From: an uncultured Myxococcaceae bacterium
Lineage (GTDB): Bacteria > Myxococcota_A > Polyangia > Polyangiales > Ga0077539
Direction: 5' to 3'
Assembly (NCBI GenBank): GCA_945952225.1
Contig: CAMFHP010000087.1
Coordinates: 1 to 37,208, forward strand
DNA length: 37,208 nucleotides
Numbering within the stretch: the stretch's first letter is position 1; the number at the start of each line of letters is the position of its first letter. The notes beneath the pieces were generated by a model. The model ran no database searches, was not told the origin of the DNA, and was given only the letters and a program-made list of their open reading frames with translations. The position numbers and the translations under genes were made by a program. Below are positions 1 to 7,810 of the stretch, piece by piece.

Positions 1-313
1 GGGCGGCGCGCGCTGCGTCGTGACGCTCGTAGCGCTGCACCGCGGTCACCGACACGGCCGTCGCGAGGCCCACGGCCGCGAGCACCTTGGCCACAAGCGC
101 GGCCTTCGCGCCGCCGAGCAGCTTCGACCCGGCGGCCACCTTGGCGCCCGCGGCGACGGGCGCGGCCCCCGCGGAGATCTTCGCGAGGGCGGCCATGTGA
201 CGGGCGCGGGCGGCGGCGTCGAGCGCACCGGGCTTTCGAGCGGCCTGGAGCAGCGCGCGGGCCTCGGCCGATGCGTCGCTGCCTGTGGCGCTCCAGCGGA
301 CCGGATCACTCAT
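1..313 (-). CDS. Small membrane protein following ECF sigma factor, probable anti-sigma partner (3' end cut by window)
   Basis: The frame opens with ATG at 313 on the minus strand and stays open to base 1, giving about 104 residues with no stop; it runs off the window. The ATG overlaps the stop of the sigma factor gene in an ATGA arrangement, so the two are probably translationally coupled. The first 75 residues are Ala/Arg-rich and soluble-looking. They are followed by a hydrophobic stretch (LVAKVLAAVGLATAVSVTAV), which fits one transmembrane helix. This layout, a short cytosolic arm and one membrane helix directly after an ECF sigma gene, is typical of membrane anti-sigma factors or sigma-linked accessory proteins. 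I see no zinc-binding HxxxCxxC signature, so the anti-sigma role is inferred from context only. Confidence 0.72.
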   Translation of the reverse strand, partial: MSDPVRWSATGSDASAEARALLQAARKPGALDAAARARHMAALAKISAGAAPVAAGAKVAAGSKLLGGAKAALVAKVLAAVGLATAVSVTAVQRYERHDAARAA

Positions 314-885
314 CGACGTCCTCCGTGTGCGTCGCGTGCCTTGTAGCGCGCGAGGGCCTTCTCGAACTGCTTGCGCGCCATGTGGAGGCGCGAATACACC
401 GTGCCGACGGGGACCCCCACGAGGGCCGCGATCTCGTCGCACGACATCTCTTCGATCTCGAACATCACGAACACCGCCCGCTTGTCGACATCGAGCTCGT
501 CGAGCACCGCGTCGAGCCGGGCCTTCGCCTCGCGCCCCGCGGCCGTGTCTTCGGGCGTCGTCGTCGACGCGCCCGGCGCCTCTTCGATCGGATCGTCGCC
601 CACCTGCTCGCGGCGACGCCACGCGCGACGGCGGTAGTCCGACGCGACGCGGATGCACACCCCATAGAGCCAGGTGGTGAGCTTCGAAGAGTGATCGAAC
701 GTGTGGATGCGCTGGTGCACCACCACGAAGACCTCTTGAAGCACGTCGTCGAGGTCGGACTGCCGCACGCCGAGGCGTTGCAGCGTGGCCCACACGAAGC
801 CGCCGTGCGCCTCGTAGACCTCGGTGACGCTGGGCGTTCTCGGCGGAGGGCTCGACGTCACGATTGATGGGAGCGTTGCATCCAT
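310..885 (-). CDS. ECF-type RNA polymerase sigma factor
   Basis: 191 residues, the usual size for an extracytoplasmic-function sigma-70 factor. Region 2 spans about residues 20-90, with the helix that ends DLDDVLQEVFVVVHQR and then a TTWLYGVCIRVASDYRRR segment, as in sigma-2.3/2.4. A variable acidic linker (about 95-120) precedes region 4 (about 128-180). Region 4 has the helix-turn-helix CDEIAALVGVPVGTVYSRLH that reads the -35 element. The start is ATG at 885; a longer open frame upstream overlaps the preceding gene out of frame and has no sigma-like sequence. The gene lies 34 bp after a beta-barrel-like gene and overlaps the following membrane-protein gene, so all three may form one unit. 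The target regulon is not known; an ECF-like promoter occurs at 33074-33099. Confidence 0.93.
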   Translation of the reverse strand: MDATLPSIVTSSPPPRTPSVTEVYEAHGGFVWATLQRLGVRQSDLDDVLQEVFVVVHQRIHTFDHSSKLTTWLYGVCIRVASDYRRRAWRRREQVGDDPIEEAPGASTTTPEDTAAGREAKARLDAVLDELDVDKRAVFVMFEIEEMSCDEIAALVGVPVGTVYSRLHMARKQFEKALARYKARDAHGGRR

Positions 886-919
886 CCGCTCGGTGCATGG
901 CGGCCGGGGTGACCACCCT

Positions 920-1930
920 TCATCGAAAGCGGACCTCGACCCCGAGCGAGCCCGCGATGCCTGCGCCCCACTGCTGATAGAGGACGTCTCCGCGTGCGCC
1001 AAGCACGAAGCGCGGTTGCGTGATGGGCACGGTGAGATCCGCCGACGCCACGACGGACACGGGGCCTGCGAGACGGGCCCGTGCGCGCAGCGAGGCGAGG
1101 GCCGCGAGCCACCCGTGGTCGCCCGACGACACGGCCGTTCCCTGGAGCACGTACGCGTGGAGCACGCCGCCCTGCACGCCCGCGCAGAGGCCCGGCACCA
1201 CGACGCCCTGAAAGGGCTCGGCGCACGCGACGGCCCACGCCGCGGTGAGCCCGAAGGCCACGCCCGGCGCGTCGCCCGACGAGGCCGTCCACACGCCGAG
1301 TCCGCCGCCCACGCGGAGCCACGAGAGCGCGCTCGCCTCGACGTGGAGCTGCGGCACCACCGTGACCGCGGGCACGAGCCCCGCCGACACCGCGACGCGC
1401 GCACCCACGGTGGCCCCGCGCGACCACGGCACGGGCACCCGCGGCGCAGGCGTCACCACGGGCGGCGGAGGCGGTGGAGGTGGCGGAGGAGGAGGCGGCG
1501 GGGGCGGTGGTGGTGGAGGCGGCGGTGGTGGTGGAGGCGTCGGTGGACGCAGCGCGGCCTCGGGGTCGATGGAGAGCGCGACGCTCATGCCCACGGCGGA
1601 TGCGATGGGCGCGCAGTCGTCGGCCTCGCTGGTGAACTCGCGCACGCCGACGCGCACGCCCGAGGCGTCGCGAACGAGCACCCGCGCGCGCCAGCGTCCA
1701 TCGATGCGGCGCACGGCGGCGTCGATGGAGGGCGCGCCGTCGACGGTGACGAAGGGATCGCGGCCGATGCGTCGGGCCACGTCGCGTTGGAGCGTGGGTC
1801 CGTCGGGGCACGCGTCGGCGCCCTCGTCGCGCACCCACGCGAGACGAAACACGCCGACGGCCTGCGCGGATGCCGGGGCGGGCACCGCGAGGAGCAGCAG
1901 CGTCGCGGCGCATCCACACGACCGGATCAC
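920..1930 (-). CDS. Exported protein with long polyproline tract and C-terminal beta-barrel-like domain
   Basis: About 336 residues from a GTG at 1930. That start gives a clean signal peptide: Arg near the N-terminus, a hydrophobic core AATLLLLAVPAP, and cleavage at ASA-Q. An ATG at 2002 in the same frame is an alternative but would bury the signal sequence. Residues about 25-130 form a compact domain with paired Cys (ACPDG, DDCAP). This is followed by 26 consecutive prolines encoded at 1460-1537, then a C-terminal region of about 170 residues of alternating hydrophobic/Gly strands ending in VEVRFR. A C-terminal aromatic/basic strand of this kind is typical of outer-membrane beta-barrels. It sits 34 bp upstream of the ECF sigma gene. 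Function is unknown; an envelope protein feeding an ECF circuit is a plausible reading from context. Confidence 0.8.
   Translation of the reverse strand: MIRSCGCAATLLLLAVPAPASAQAVGVFRLAWVRDEGADACPDGPTLQRDVARRIGRDPFVTVDGAPSIDAAVRRIDGRWRARVLVRDASGVRVGVREFTSEADDCAPIASAVGMSVALSIDPEAALRPPTPPPPPPPPPPPPPPPPPPPPPPPPPPVVTPAPRVPVPWSRGATVGARVAVSAGLVPAVTVVPQLHVEASALSWLRVGGGLGVWTASSGDAPGVAFGLTAAWAVACAEPFQGVVVPGLCAGVQGGVLHAYVLQGTAVSSGDHGWLAALASLRARARLAGPVSVVASADLTVPITQPRFVLGARGDVLYQQWGAGIAGSLGVEVRFR
1460..1546. repeat. GGN/CCN triplet tract coding for polyproline; G-rich plus strand
   Basis: On the plus strand this is an almost uninterrupted run of GGN triplets (ggc, gga, ggt). On the coding strand it reads 26 prolines, a Thr and two more prolines. 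It contains many closely spaced GG and GGG runs, so G-quadruplex formation and replication slippage are likely. Translating such a long Pro run normally requires EF-P. Confidence 0.85.
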
Positions 1931-2271
1931 GGGCGCGTTGGTACCGCAGGTGAGCGCGTTGCAACAAGACGGACGCGCGGCCGTCACACCGCGCACCCCC
2001 ATCGGGGCACCGCGGAACGACCGCGCGTCGGACCCATGTCGATTGTGTGAAGCGTCGCCGCGGGAGCTTCCATGGAGGGGTGTTCCGCGCGGCGAAGGCG
2101 CCGTCATCCGAAGGGCGGATGGGCGTTGCGCGGTGCGGAAACAACATCGGTCCGTCGGCGACGAGCCCCGTCGCGGGCGGTGAAGGGTGATGCCATGGGT
2201 GAGCGCAGCAGACAGCGTCCTGGGACCACGATCGAAGGCCGGTCCGCTCACGGGACGCGCGGGGTGACGCC
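1931..2271. other. Divergent intergenic region, 341 bp, no gene seen
   Basis: This spacer separates the minus-strand barrel/sigma unit from the plus-strand polyphosphate-polymerase run and must hold both promoters. I found no convincing -35/-10 pair, no RNA gene and no protein-like short frame. The only usable signal is a GGTGA Shine-Dalgarno-like stretch at 2263-2267, just before the GTG start at 2272. Confidence 0.5.
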
Positions 2272-3063
2272 GTGAGCGCCGCGCCCTTCTTTCTGCTCGA
2301 ACGCTCGCCGCGCACGGGCCCCCTCGCCGCCGTGGCGCAGCGCATGGTGCCCGCCACCGCGCAGGAACTCGATCGCGCGGCCCTCACCCGCCGCTACGAC
2401 CGGAAGTTCATCCTCGGCGCGGGCCTCGCGGAGCGCGTGCTGTCGGCCATCACCGACGACTACCGCGTGGTGCTCGCGGGCGACGAGCGCTTCGCCCTCT
2501 ACGACACGGTCTACTTCGACACGCCCTCGCTCCGGAGCTTTCACGAGCACCGTCGCGGGCGTCGGCCGCGGTTCAAGCTGCGCATCCGCAACTACCTCGA
2601 CCGCGACCTCTCGATGCTCGAATACAAAGAGAAGACGGCGCGCGGCGACACGCGGAAGCTCCGTTGGGAGCGCGCCTCGCTCGACACCACGCTCGGGGGC
2701 GAAGACCTCGCGCGGCTCCGCAAGTCGGTGCCCTCGCTCTTCGCCGAGGGAGACCTCGTGCCCGCGGCGCGCACGGTCTTCTACCGCCTGATGATCCTGA
2801 ACACCGCGTCGGTGGAGCGCGCCACGCTCGACTTCAACCTCGTGCTCGAACACGGCGGTCAACAGCGCACGCTCGACCACATCGTCGTCGTCGAGGTGAA
2901 GGACCTCGGTCGCGGCGCATCGAGCCCCCTCGTGGCCGCGCTGCGCGCCCACCACGCGCGGGCCAACTCGTTCAGCAAGTACTGCCTCGCGATCGCCCAG
3001 CTCGGGAACGAGCGCACGAACACCTTCCGCCCGTCGCTCCGCGCGATCGAGGGGGCCCTCTGA
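2272..3063 (+). CDS. VTC-domain polyphosphate polymerase
   Basis: 263 residues with the triphosphate-tunnel fold of the VTC family, which polymerises the gamma-phosphate of ATP into inorganic polyphosphate on the cytosolic face. The tunnel residues are visible: RYDRKF (about 41-46), the YFDTP turn (81-85), the basic strand RFKLRIRNY (100-108), EYKEK (117-121) followed by a DTRKLRW strand, an acidic VVVEVKD strand, and a final SKYCLA lysine strand. The GTG at 2272 is preceded by GGTGA; an internal ATG at 2344 would still leave the whole domain intact. The stop overlaps the next ATG (TGATG), so translation is coupled to the DUF4956 gene. VTC-DUF4956 pairs are a known bacterial arrangement, commonly with a CotH-type kinase gene nearby, which is not present here. 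Confidence 0.92.
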   Translation: MSAAPFFLLERSPRTGPLAAVAQRMVPATAQELDRAALTRRYDRKFILGAGLAERVLSAITDDYRVVLAGDERFALYDTVYFDTPSLRSFHEHRRGRRPRFKLRIRNYLDRDLSMLEYKEKTARGDTRKLRWERASLDTTLGGEDLARLRKSVPSLFAEGDLVPAARTVFYRLMILNTASVERATLDFNLVLEHGGQQRTLDHIVVVEVKDLGRGASSPLVAALRAHHARANSFSKYCLAIAQLGNERTNTFRPSLRAIEGAL

Positions 3064-3668
3064 TGTCTGACGTCCCGCACCTGGTGATCCACACGCTGCG
3101 CTCGCTGGCGCCGCGACTCCTGCTCGACCTCGCGTGCGCGTTCGTGCTCGTGCAGGGGATCTACCTCCGGCTCTATCCCCGCCGCGAGTACGCGTTCACG
3201 TACTGGCTGCTGAACCTCATCACCTTCGCGGTGGCCTACACGCTCTCGGGTGTGCGCGTCGAGATGGGCCTCTCGCTCGGCCTCTTCGCGGTGTTCGGCA
3301 TCCTCCGGTACCGCACCGAGGCCATGCGCATCCGCGACCTCACGTACCTCTTCGTGATCATCGGCCTCGCGATTCTCAACGGCGTGGCGCTGAACCGCGA
3401 GGCCTTCACCCGCGCGGTGTTCATCGACGCCGCCGTGCTCGGCGTCGTGGCCGCGCTGGAGCTTCGCCGCGTCGACGGCCGCGAAGACACCGTGGTCGTT
3501 CGCTACGACCGCCTCGAACTGCTCCAGGCCGAGCAGCGTCCTGCGCTCCTCGCCGACCTCACGCGGCGCCTCGGCGCGCCCTGCGAGCGCGCGGTCATCG
3601 AGCACGTCGACCTCATGCACGACAGCGCGGAGCTCGTCGTCACCTACCGCGCGCAGCGCAACACCTGA
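3063..3668 (+). CDS. DUF4956 multipass membrane protein
   Basis: 201 residues. The N-terminal two thirds hold about four hydrophobic helices: LLLDLACAFVLVQGIYL, YWLLNLITFAVAYTL, a segment around LSLGLFAVFGILRYRTEAMRIRDLTYLFVIIGLAIL, and FIDAAVLGVVAALEL. The C-terminal 65 residues are a soluble alpha/beta tail. The central FGILRYRTEAMRIRDLTYLF block is the hallmark of DUF4956. The gene overlaps the polyphosphate polymerase gene by one base and the stop overlaps a further ATG at 3668. Family context suggests a membrane partner of VTC-type polymerases; a role in anchoring the enzyme or moving polyphosphate across the membrane is inference. Confidence 0.9.
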   Translation: MSDVPHLVIHTLRSLAPRLLLDLACAFVLVQGIYLRLYPRREYAFTYWLLNLITFAVAYTLSGVRVEMGLSLGLFAVFGILRYRTEAMRIRDLTYLFVIIGLAILNGVALNREAFTRAVFIDAAVLGVVAALELRRVDGREDTVVVRYDRLELLQAEQRPALLADLTRRLGAPCERAVIEHVDLMHDSAELVVTYRAQRNT

Positions 3669-3687
3669 TGCGCGCCACGCACCGACC

Positions 3688-3692
3688 GGAGG
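3688..3692 (+). promoter_or_regulatory. Shine-Dalgarno GGAGG deciding the start at 3701
   Basis: GGAGG lies 8 nt before the ATG at 3701. An earlier in-frame ATG at 3668, which overlaps the DUF4956 stop, has no such site, so 3701 is preferred. Confidence 0.75.
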
Positions 3693-3700
3693 CTTCTCCC

Positions 3701-4717
3701 ATGCGCACCGTTCCTTCTCGTCTGCACCGCACCGCCGCGCGCCTCGGCGTCGCCGCGGCCCTCTCCGTGGCGGCCTGCGGCACCGACGCATCGCCCGCCG
3801 CCGACGCGAGCGCCACCGACGTCGCCACCGACCGCGCGACCGGCGACGGCGCCACCGACGCCTCGGTGGGCGACGCCGTCATCGGGACCTTTCAGGTGCA
3901 GCTCGTCGCGCCGACCGACGCGGGCGCGGGCTACACCTCGGTGGTGGGCCGCGTGCAGAACGGCGCCACGCCGCAGGCCATCGTGTGGGAGACGGCGGCC
4001 ACGGGCGGCGACTGCAAGCTCCTCACGCCGCGCGTTCCGTTCTGCACCACGCCCTGCGGCGGCAGCGCGGTCTGCGTCGAGAACGACACCTGCGTGCCGT
4101 ACCCCACCGCGCAGACCGTGGGCACGGTGCACGTCACGGGCGTTCGCACCGCCGACGGCATGACGGCCTTCGACCTCAACCCCGTGGCCAACACGTACCA
4201 GCCCCTCGGCGCGGCGCTCCCCTACCCCGCCTTCGCCGAGGGAGACGCGATCCGCTTCGAAGCTTCTGGAAGCCCCTTCGCAGCGGCCTTCGCGCTCGAG
4301 ACGCGTGGCATCGCGCCGCTCGCGCTCGCGGGCAGTGCGATCAACCTCCAGTCGGGCCAGGACCTCGCCCTCACCTGGACGGCCCCCGCGGTCGCGGGCT
4401 CGCGCATCGCGGTGCGCCTCGACATCAGCCACCACGGCGGCACGCGCGGCAAGATCGAGTGCGACACCGCCGACGACGGGAGCCTCACCATCGAGGCCAA
4501 CCTCGTCACGCGCCTCGTCGCGCTCGGCGTCGCGGGCTTTCCCACGATCGTCGTCACGCGCAGCAACGTGGGCAGCGCCGCGCTCCCCGCGGGACGCGTG
4601 CAGCTCAACGTCAACTCGGTGGTCGAGACCGCCGTCACCATCCCCGGCCTGCGCTCGTGCACGGGCGACTCCGACTGCGACGGCGGCACCTGCCGCGCCG
4701 ACCTGACCTGCCAGTGA
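3701..4717 (+). CDS. Lipoprotein with Asp/Ala/Thr linker and C-terminal Cys-knot motif
   Basis: 338 residues. The signal sequence ends in a SVAAC lipobox, followed by an acidic low-complexity linker (about residues 28-60; repeats of TDA/ATD). The body (about 65-320) looks like beta-sandwich material. An early CxxPCxxxxxCxxxxxC cluster is followed by a stretch that contains LALTWTAP and NLVTRLVALG. The last 20 residues carry a CTGDSDCDGGTCRADLTC motif, common at the ends of myxobacterial surface lipoproteins. The residue after the lipidated Cys is Gly, not Asp, so outer-membrane sorting is expected. It belongs to the polyphosphate-polymerase run and ends 17 bp before the next gene. No enzymatic motif is visible; a substrate-binding or surface role is a guess. 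Confidence 0.85.
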   Translation: MRTVPSRLHRTAARLGVAAALSVAACGTDASPAADASATDVATDRATGDGATDASVGDAVIGTFQVQLVAPTDAGAGYTSVVGRVQNGATPQAIVWETAATGGDCKLLTPRVPFCTTPCGGSAVCVENDTCVPYPTAQTVGTVHVTGVRTADGMTAFDLNPVANTYQPLGAALPYPAFAEGDAIRFEASGSPFAAAFALETRGIAPLALAGSAINLQSGQDLALTWTAPAVAGSRIAVRLDISHHGGTRGKIECDTADDGSLTIEANLVTRLVALGVAGFPTIVVTRSNVGSAALPAGRVQLNVNSVVETAVTIPGLRSCTGDSDCDGGTCRADLTCQ

Positions 4718-4734
4718 AGGGAGACCACAACACC

Positions 4735-5724
4735 ATGCAGCGCCACCTCCTCTCCGCGTTCGCGCTCTGTCTTGCGACGGCCTCCCTCGGGTGCAGCTCC
4801 TCGGTCGGCGGCAGCACCACCACGCCCGACGCGACCGCCAGCGACACGCCCGCGAGCGAGACCGCCGTCACCGACAGCGCCATCACCGACAGCGCCGTCA
4901 CCGACAGCGCCGTCACGCCCGATGCGTCGGTCACGCCCGATGCGTCCACCGCCGATGCGCGCGTCGATGCGTCGACGACCACCGACGCCGCGGGCCTCGC
5001 GCGCTTCAGCTTCTTCGTCACCTCGCTCCGCGCGCTGCAGGAACTCTCGGGCTCGGCCAACGGCTTCGGTGGCGACCTGCGCTACGGCGAGACGGGGGTG
5101 GGTGCGGGCCTGCGCGGCGCCGATCGCATCTGCGCGGCCATCGCCGAGCGCAGCATGCCGGGCTCGAGCGCGAAGCAGTGGCGCGCGTTCTTGAGCGCGA
5201 CCAACGGCGGCGACGGAAACCCCGTGCACGCGATCGATCGCATCGGCAACGGGCCCTGGTACGACCGCCTCGGGCGCCTCCTCGCGAACAACCGCACCGA
5301 GCTCCTCGCCGATCGCCCGACCGCGGCGGACCCGGCGATTCGCAATGACTTCCCGAACGAAGACGGCGTGCCGAACCACGCGCCCGATCCCACGCAGGGC
5401 CAGGTCGACAACCACGACATGCTCACGGGCTCGAACACCCAGGGGCGGCTCTACAGCAACACCGCGACCTGCCTCGACTGGACGAGCGCCCTCGGCAACC
5501 GCACCACCGAAGGACGCCCCCGCGTCGGGCACTCGTGGCCCCGCAGCGGCGGTGGCGGTGGCGGTGGCGGCGGCAGCGGCGCCAACTGGATGTCATCGCT
5601 CGACGAGGCGGGCTGCGCGCCGGGCGTGAGCCTCATCGAGATGGGACCGCCCATCCTGAGCATTCCGACCGTCGGCTCCGGCGGCGGCTACGGCGGGTTC
5701 TACTGCTTCGCCCTCACGCCCTGA
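4735..5724 (+). CDS. Lipoprotein with lectin-like (DUF1554/C-type-lectin-like) domain
   Basis: 329 residues; lipobox ASLGC, then a linker of about 70 residues of repeating TDSAVTD and DASVTPD units. From about residue 95 the sequence runs FFVTSLRAL...GGDLRYGE...LRGADRICAAIA...KQWRAFLSA, then a segment with IDRIGNGPWYDRLGRLLA, and ends with paired Cys (ATCLDWTS, EAGCAP, GFYCFAL). This pattern of entry-with-GADxxC, WRAxLS, RIG-GPWYD and terminal Cys matches secreted DUF1554-type, C-type-lectin-fold domains. A nine-glycine run (about 5551-5577) interrupts the C-terminal half. GGGAG-type ribosome site lies just after the previous stop, so it is co-transcribed with its neighbours. A glycan- or surface-binding role is inferred from fold only. 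Confidence 0.83.
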   Translation: MQRHLLSAFALCLATASLGCSSSVGGSTTTPDATASDTPASETAVTDSAITDSAVTDSAVTPDASVTPDASTADARVDASTTTDAAGLARFSFFVTSLRALQELSGSANGFGGDLRYGETGVGAGLRGADRICAAIAERSMPGSSAKQWRAFLSATNGGDGNPVHAIDRIGNGPWYDRLGRLLANNRTELLADRPTAADPAIRNDFPNEDGVPNHAPDPTQGQVDNHDMLTGSNTQGRLYSNTATCLDWTSALGNRTTEGRPRVGHSWPRSGGGGGGGGGSGANWMSSLDEAGCAPGVSLIEMGPPILSIPTVGSGGGYGGFYCFALTP

Positions 5725-5746
5725 GCACCGCGCAGGAGACCGCACG

Positions 5747-7810
5747 ATGAAGCCCCCCGCCCGCTCTGCCCTCGCGCTCGTGCTCGGGCTCCTCGCCTGC
5801 GCCGACGACGCCGCGACGCCCTCCACGTCGACGGTGCAACCGCTGCCCCACGTGACGCTCACCGAGCAGACCTGCGCGATCACCGACAGCACGATGGTGC
5901 CCGACTCGCAGCGCACGATGGCCTGCACGGCGGACTTCAACGCCCTCGCCTCGACGCCGCTCGACGCGACGCTCCCCGGCGCGCGCTCGGTGAAGGTGGT
6001 CTACGACACGGCGAACGGGGCGCTGTACTTCCAGAACAGCCAGCGCTTCCAGATCCACTACGCATTCGCGTCGACGCACCTCTCGGGCAACGGGCTCCCG
6101 GTGGTGCCCGCGCTCAACGAGTTCAACACCACGGAGTACTTCAGCCCGAGCCGTCGGTTCATTCTCGGCGCGGTCACCCACTACGAGGGACCGGGCGTCT
6201 GGGCATTGGAGCTCTCGCCCTACGACACGGCGTCCGCGACGATGATCACCACGCTCTACAACGCGGTGAAGGGTGTCGGCTTCTTCGGTCCCGCGCTGAC
6301 GTTCCACCCCACCTCCGACGCGATCACGGTGACGGCGCGCGCGCTGCCTTCGACGGTGCGCGTGGCCACCACCGACCAGATCTACGCCGCGATCGACTAC
6401 CAGCCCCTCACGCTCGGCACGGCCATCGGTCGACTGCGCTTCACCACGGCCTCGCAGCTCGCGTCGACGTACCTCTCGTACGAAGACATCGTGGTGCTCG
6501 ACGAGGCGCCCAACGACATCTCCGTGGTGCAGGGGCTCATCACGCAGACGTTTCAGACGCCGCTCTCGCACGTGAACGTGCTCTCGCAGAACCGCCACAC
6601 GCCCAACATGGGGCTGCGCGGCGCCATGACGAACCCGCAGCTCCGCGCGCTCGAAGGCCACCTCGTCGAGCTCGTCGCGTCGGCCACACAATGGACGGTG
6701 CGCGAGGTCACGGCCACGGAGGCCGAGGCCTGGTGGACGGCGCATCGGCCCACGTCGGTCACGCTCCCGCCCCTCGACTTGACGGCCACGCACGTGATGA
6801 ACGTCGAAGACATCACCCCCGAGCCCACGGGCACCGCGACGCTGCGCGACTCGATCGCCGCCTCGGTGCGCGCCTACGGAGGCAAGGCCGCGCAGTACGC
6901 CGTGCTCGCGCGCACGCCCAACGTGCCGGTGCGTCCCGCGCTCGCGATCCCGGTCTATTTCTACGACCACTTCATGCGCCAGAACGGCCTCTGGGATCGG
7001 CTCACGACGCTGCTCGCCGACACGCAGTTCACGGCCGACGCGGCGTACCGCTCGGCGCGGCTCACGGAGTTCCGCGACGCGATCCTTCGGGGCACCGTCG
7101 ACGAGGGGCTCCAGACCGAGCTGCGCACGCGCATCGCGGAGCATCTGCCGGGCACCGAGGGGCACATCCGCTTTCGCACGAGCACGAACAGCGAAGACCT
7201 CGAAGGCTTTCCCTGCGCGGGCTGCTACGAGTCGCACACGGGCAACCCCGAGGAGTGGAACACCGTGCTCGACGCGATCCGCCAGGCGTATGCGAGCACG
7301 TGGCTGTTCCGCACCTTCGAGGAGCGGAGCTACTACGGCGTCGACCACCGCTCCGTGGGCATGGCGCTGCTGGTGCACCGCAACTTCCCGAACGAGGAGG
7401 CCAACGGCGTCGCGACGACGGCGAACCCCTTCGACGCCTCGGGCCTTGACCCGGCGTTCTACGTGAACGTGCAGTTCGGCGGCGCCGCCGAGGTGGTGCA
7501 TCCGCCGTCGGGCGTGCAGAGCGACCAGGCGCTCTACTACTTCAACCAGCCGGGGCAGCCCGTGACGTACCTCGCGCACTCGTCGCTGATTCCCGCGGGG
7601 CGCAACGTGCTCACGGCCGCGCAGATGTACGAGCTGGGCACCGCGCTGAATGCCATTCACCAGCGCTTCTCGGCGGCGTACGGTCCCGCGGTTGGCAACA
7701 CGGGCTGGTACGCGATGGACGTCGAATTCAAGTTCGACAACGACCACGGATGGGGAACCCCGCACCTCATCGTCAAGCAGGCCCGCCCGTACCCTGGCCG
7801 CGGCAACTGA
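5747..7810 (+). CDS. Lipoprotein with water-dikinase architecture (phospho-His swivel domain followed by PPDK-type ATP-binding domain)
   Basis: 687 residues. A signal sequence with lipobox LLAC (Cys about 18) is followed by a unique N-terminal domain (about 30-240). The phospho-carrier motif TPLSHVNVLSQNR has its catalytic His near residue 275. The PPDK N-terminal-type ATP-binding domain runs from YGGKAAQYAVLA (about 377) through RFRTSTNSEDLEGF (about 475) and ERSYYGVDHRSVGMALLVH to DVEFKFDNDHGWGTPHLIVKQARP at the end. In PEP synthase and PPDK the ATP domain comes first and a TIM barrel follows; here the order is reversed and no barrel is present. His-domain then ATP-domain, with LSHVxV, is the layout of alpha-glucan water dikinases, which move the beta-phosphate of ATP to a sugar hydroxyl. 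An exported dikinase is unusual because ATP is scarce there. Confidence 0.85.
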   Translation: MKPPARSALALVLGLLACADDAATPSTSTVQPLPHVTLTEQTCAITDSTMVPDSQRTMACTADFNALASTPLDATLPGARSVKVVYDTANGALYFQNSQRFQIHYAFASTHLSGNGLPVVPALNEFNTTEYFSPSRRFILGAVTHYEGPGVWALELSPYDTASATMITTLYNAVKGVGFFGPALTFHPTSDAITVTARALPSTVRVATTDQIYAAIDYQPLTLGTAIGRLRFTTASQLASTYLSYEDIVVLDEAPNDISVVQGLITQTFQTPLSHVNVLSQNRHTPNMGLRGAMTNPQLRALEGHLVELVASATQWTVREVTATEAEAWWTAHRPTSVTLPPLDLTATHVMNVEDITPEPTGTATLRDSIAASVRAYGGKAAQYAVLARTPNVPVRPALAIPVYFYDHFMRQNGLWDRLTTLLADTQFTADAAYRSARLTEFRDAILRGTVDEGLQTELRTRIAEHLPGTEGHIRFRTSTNSEDLEGFPCAGCYESHTGNPEEWNTVLDAIRQAYASTWLFRTFEERSYYGVDHRSVGMALLVHRNFPNEEANGVATTANPFDASGLDPAFYVNVQFGGAAEVVHPPSGVQSDQALYYFNQPGQPVTYLAHSSLIPAGRNVLTAAQMYELGTALNAIHQRFSAAYGPAVGNTGWYAMDVEFKFDNDHGWGTPHLIVKQARPYPGRGN

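Noticed and set aside
2010-2060. GGAAC at about 2013 considered as an ECF promoter for the polyphosphate-polymerase run
   Set aside because: No CGTC or similar -10 lies 16-17 nt downstream; the nearest GTC is at the wrong spacing and 200 bp from the start codon.
858-2387. 509-codon minus-strand frame over the barrel-like gene and the intergenic region
   Set aside because: Wrong frame relative to the signal peptide and barrel; Arg-rich product without any recognisable feature.
4850-4975. Short tandem repeats in the lipoprotein linker considered as a regulatory repeat
   Set aside because: They encode the Asp/Ser/Thr/Ala linker in frame and occur as the same type in several other lipoprotein genes.
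5747-7810. Annotation as PEP synthase or PPDK
   Set aside because: The His domain precedes the ATP domain and the PEP-binding TIM barrel is missing, so PEP or pyruvate chemistry is not supported.
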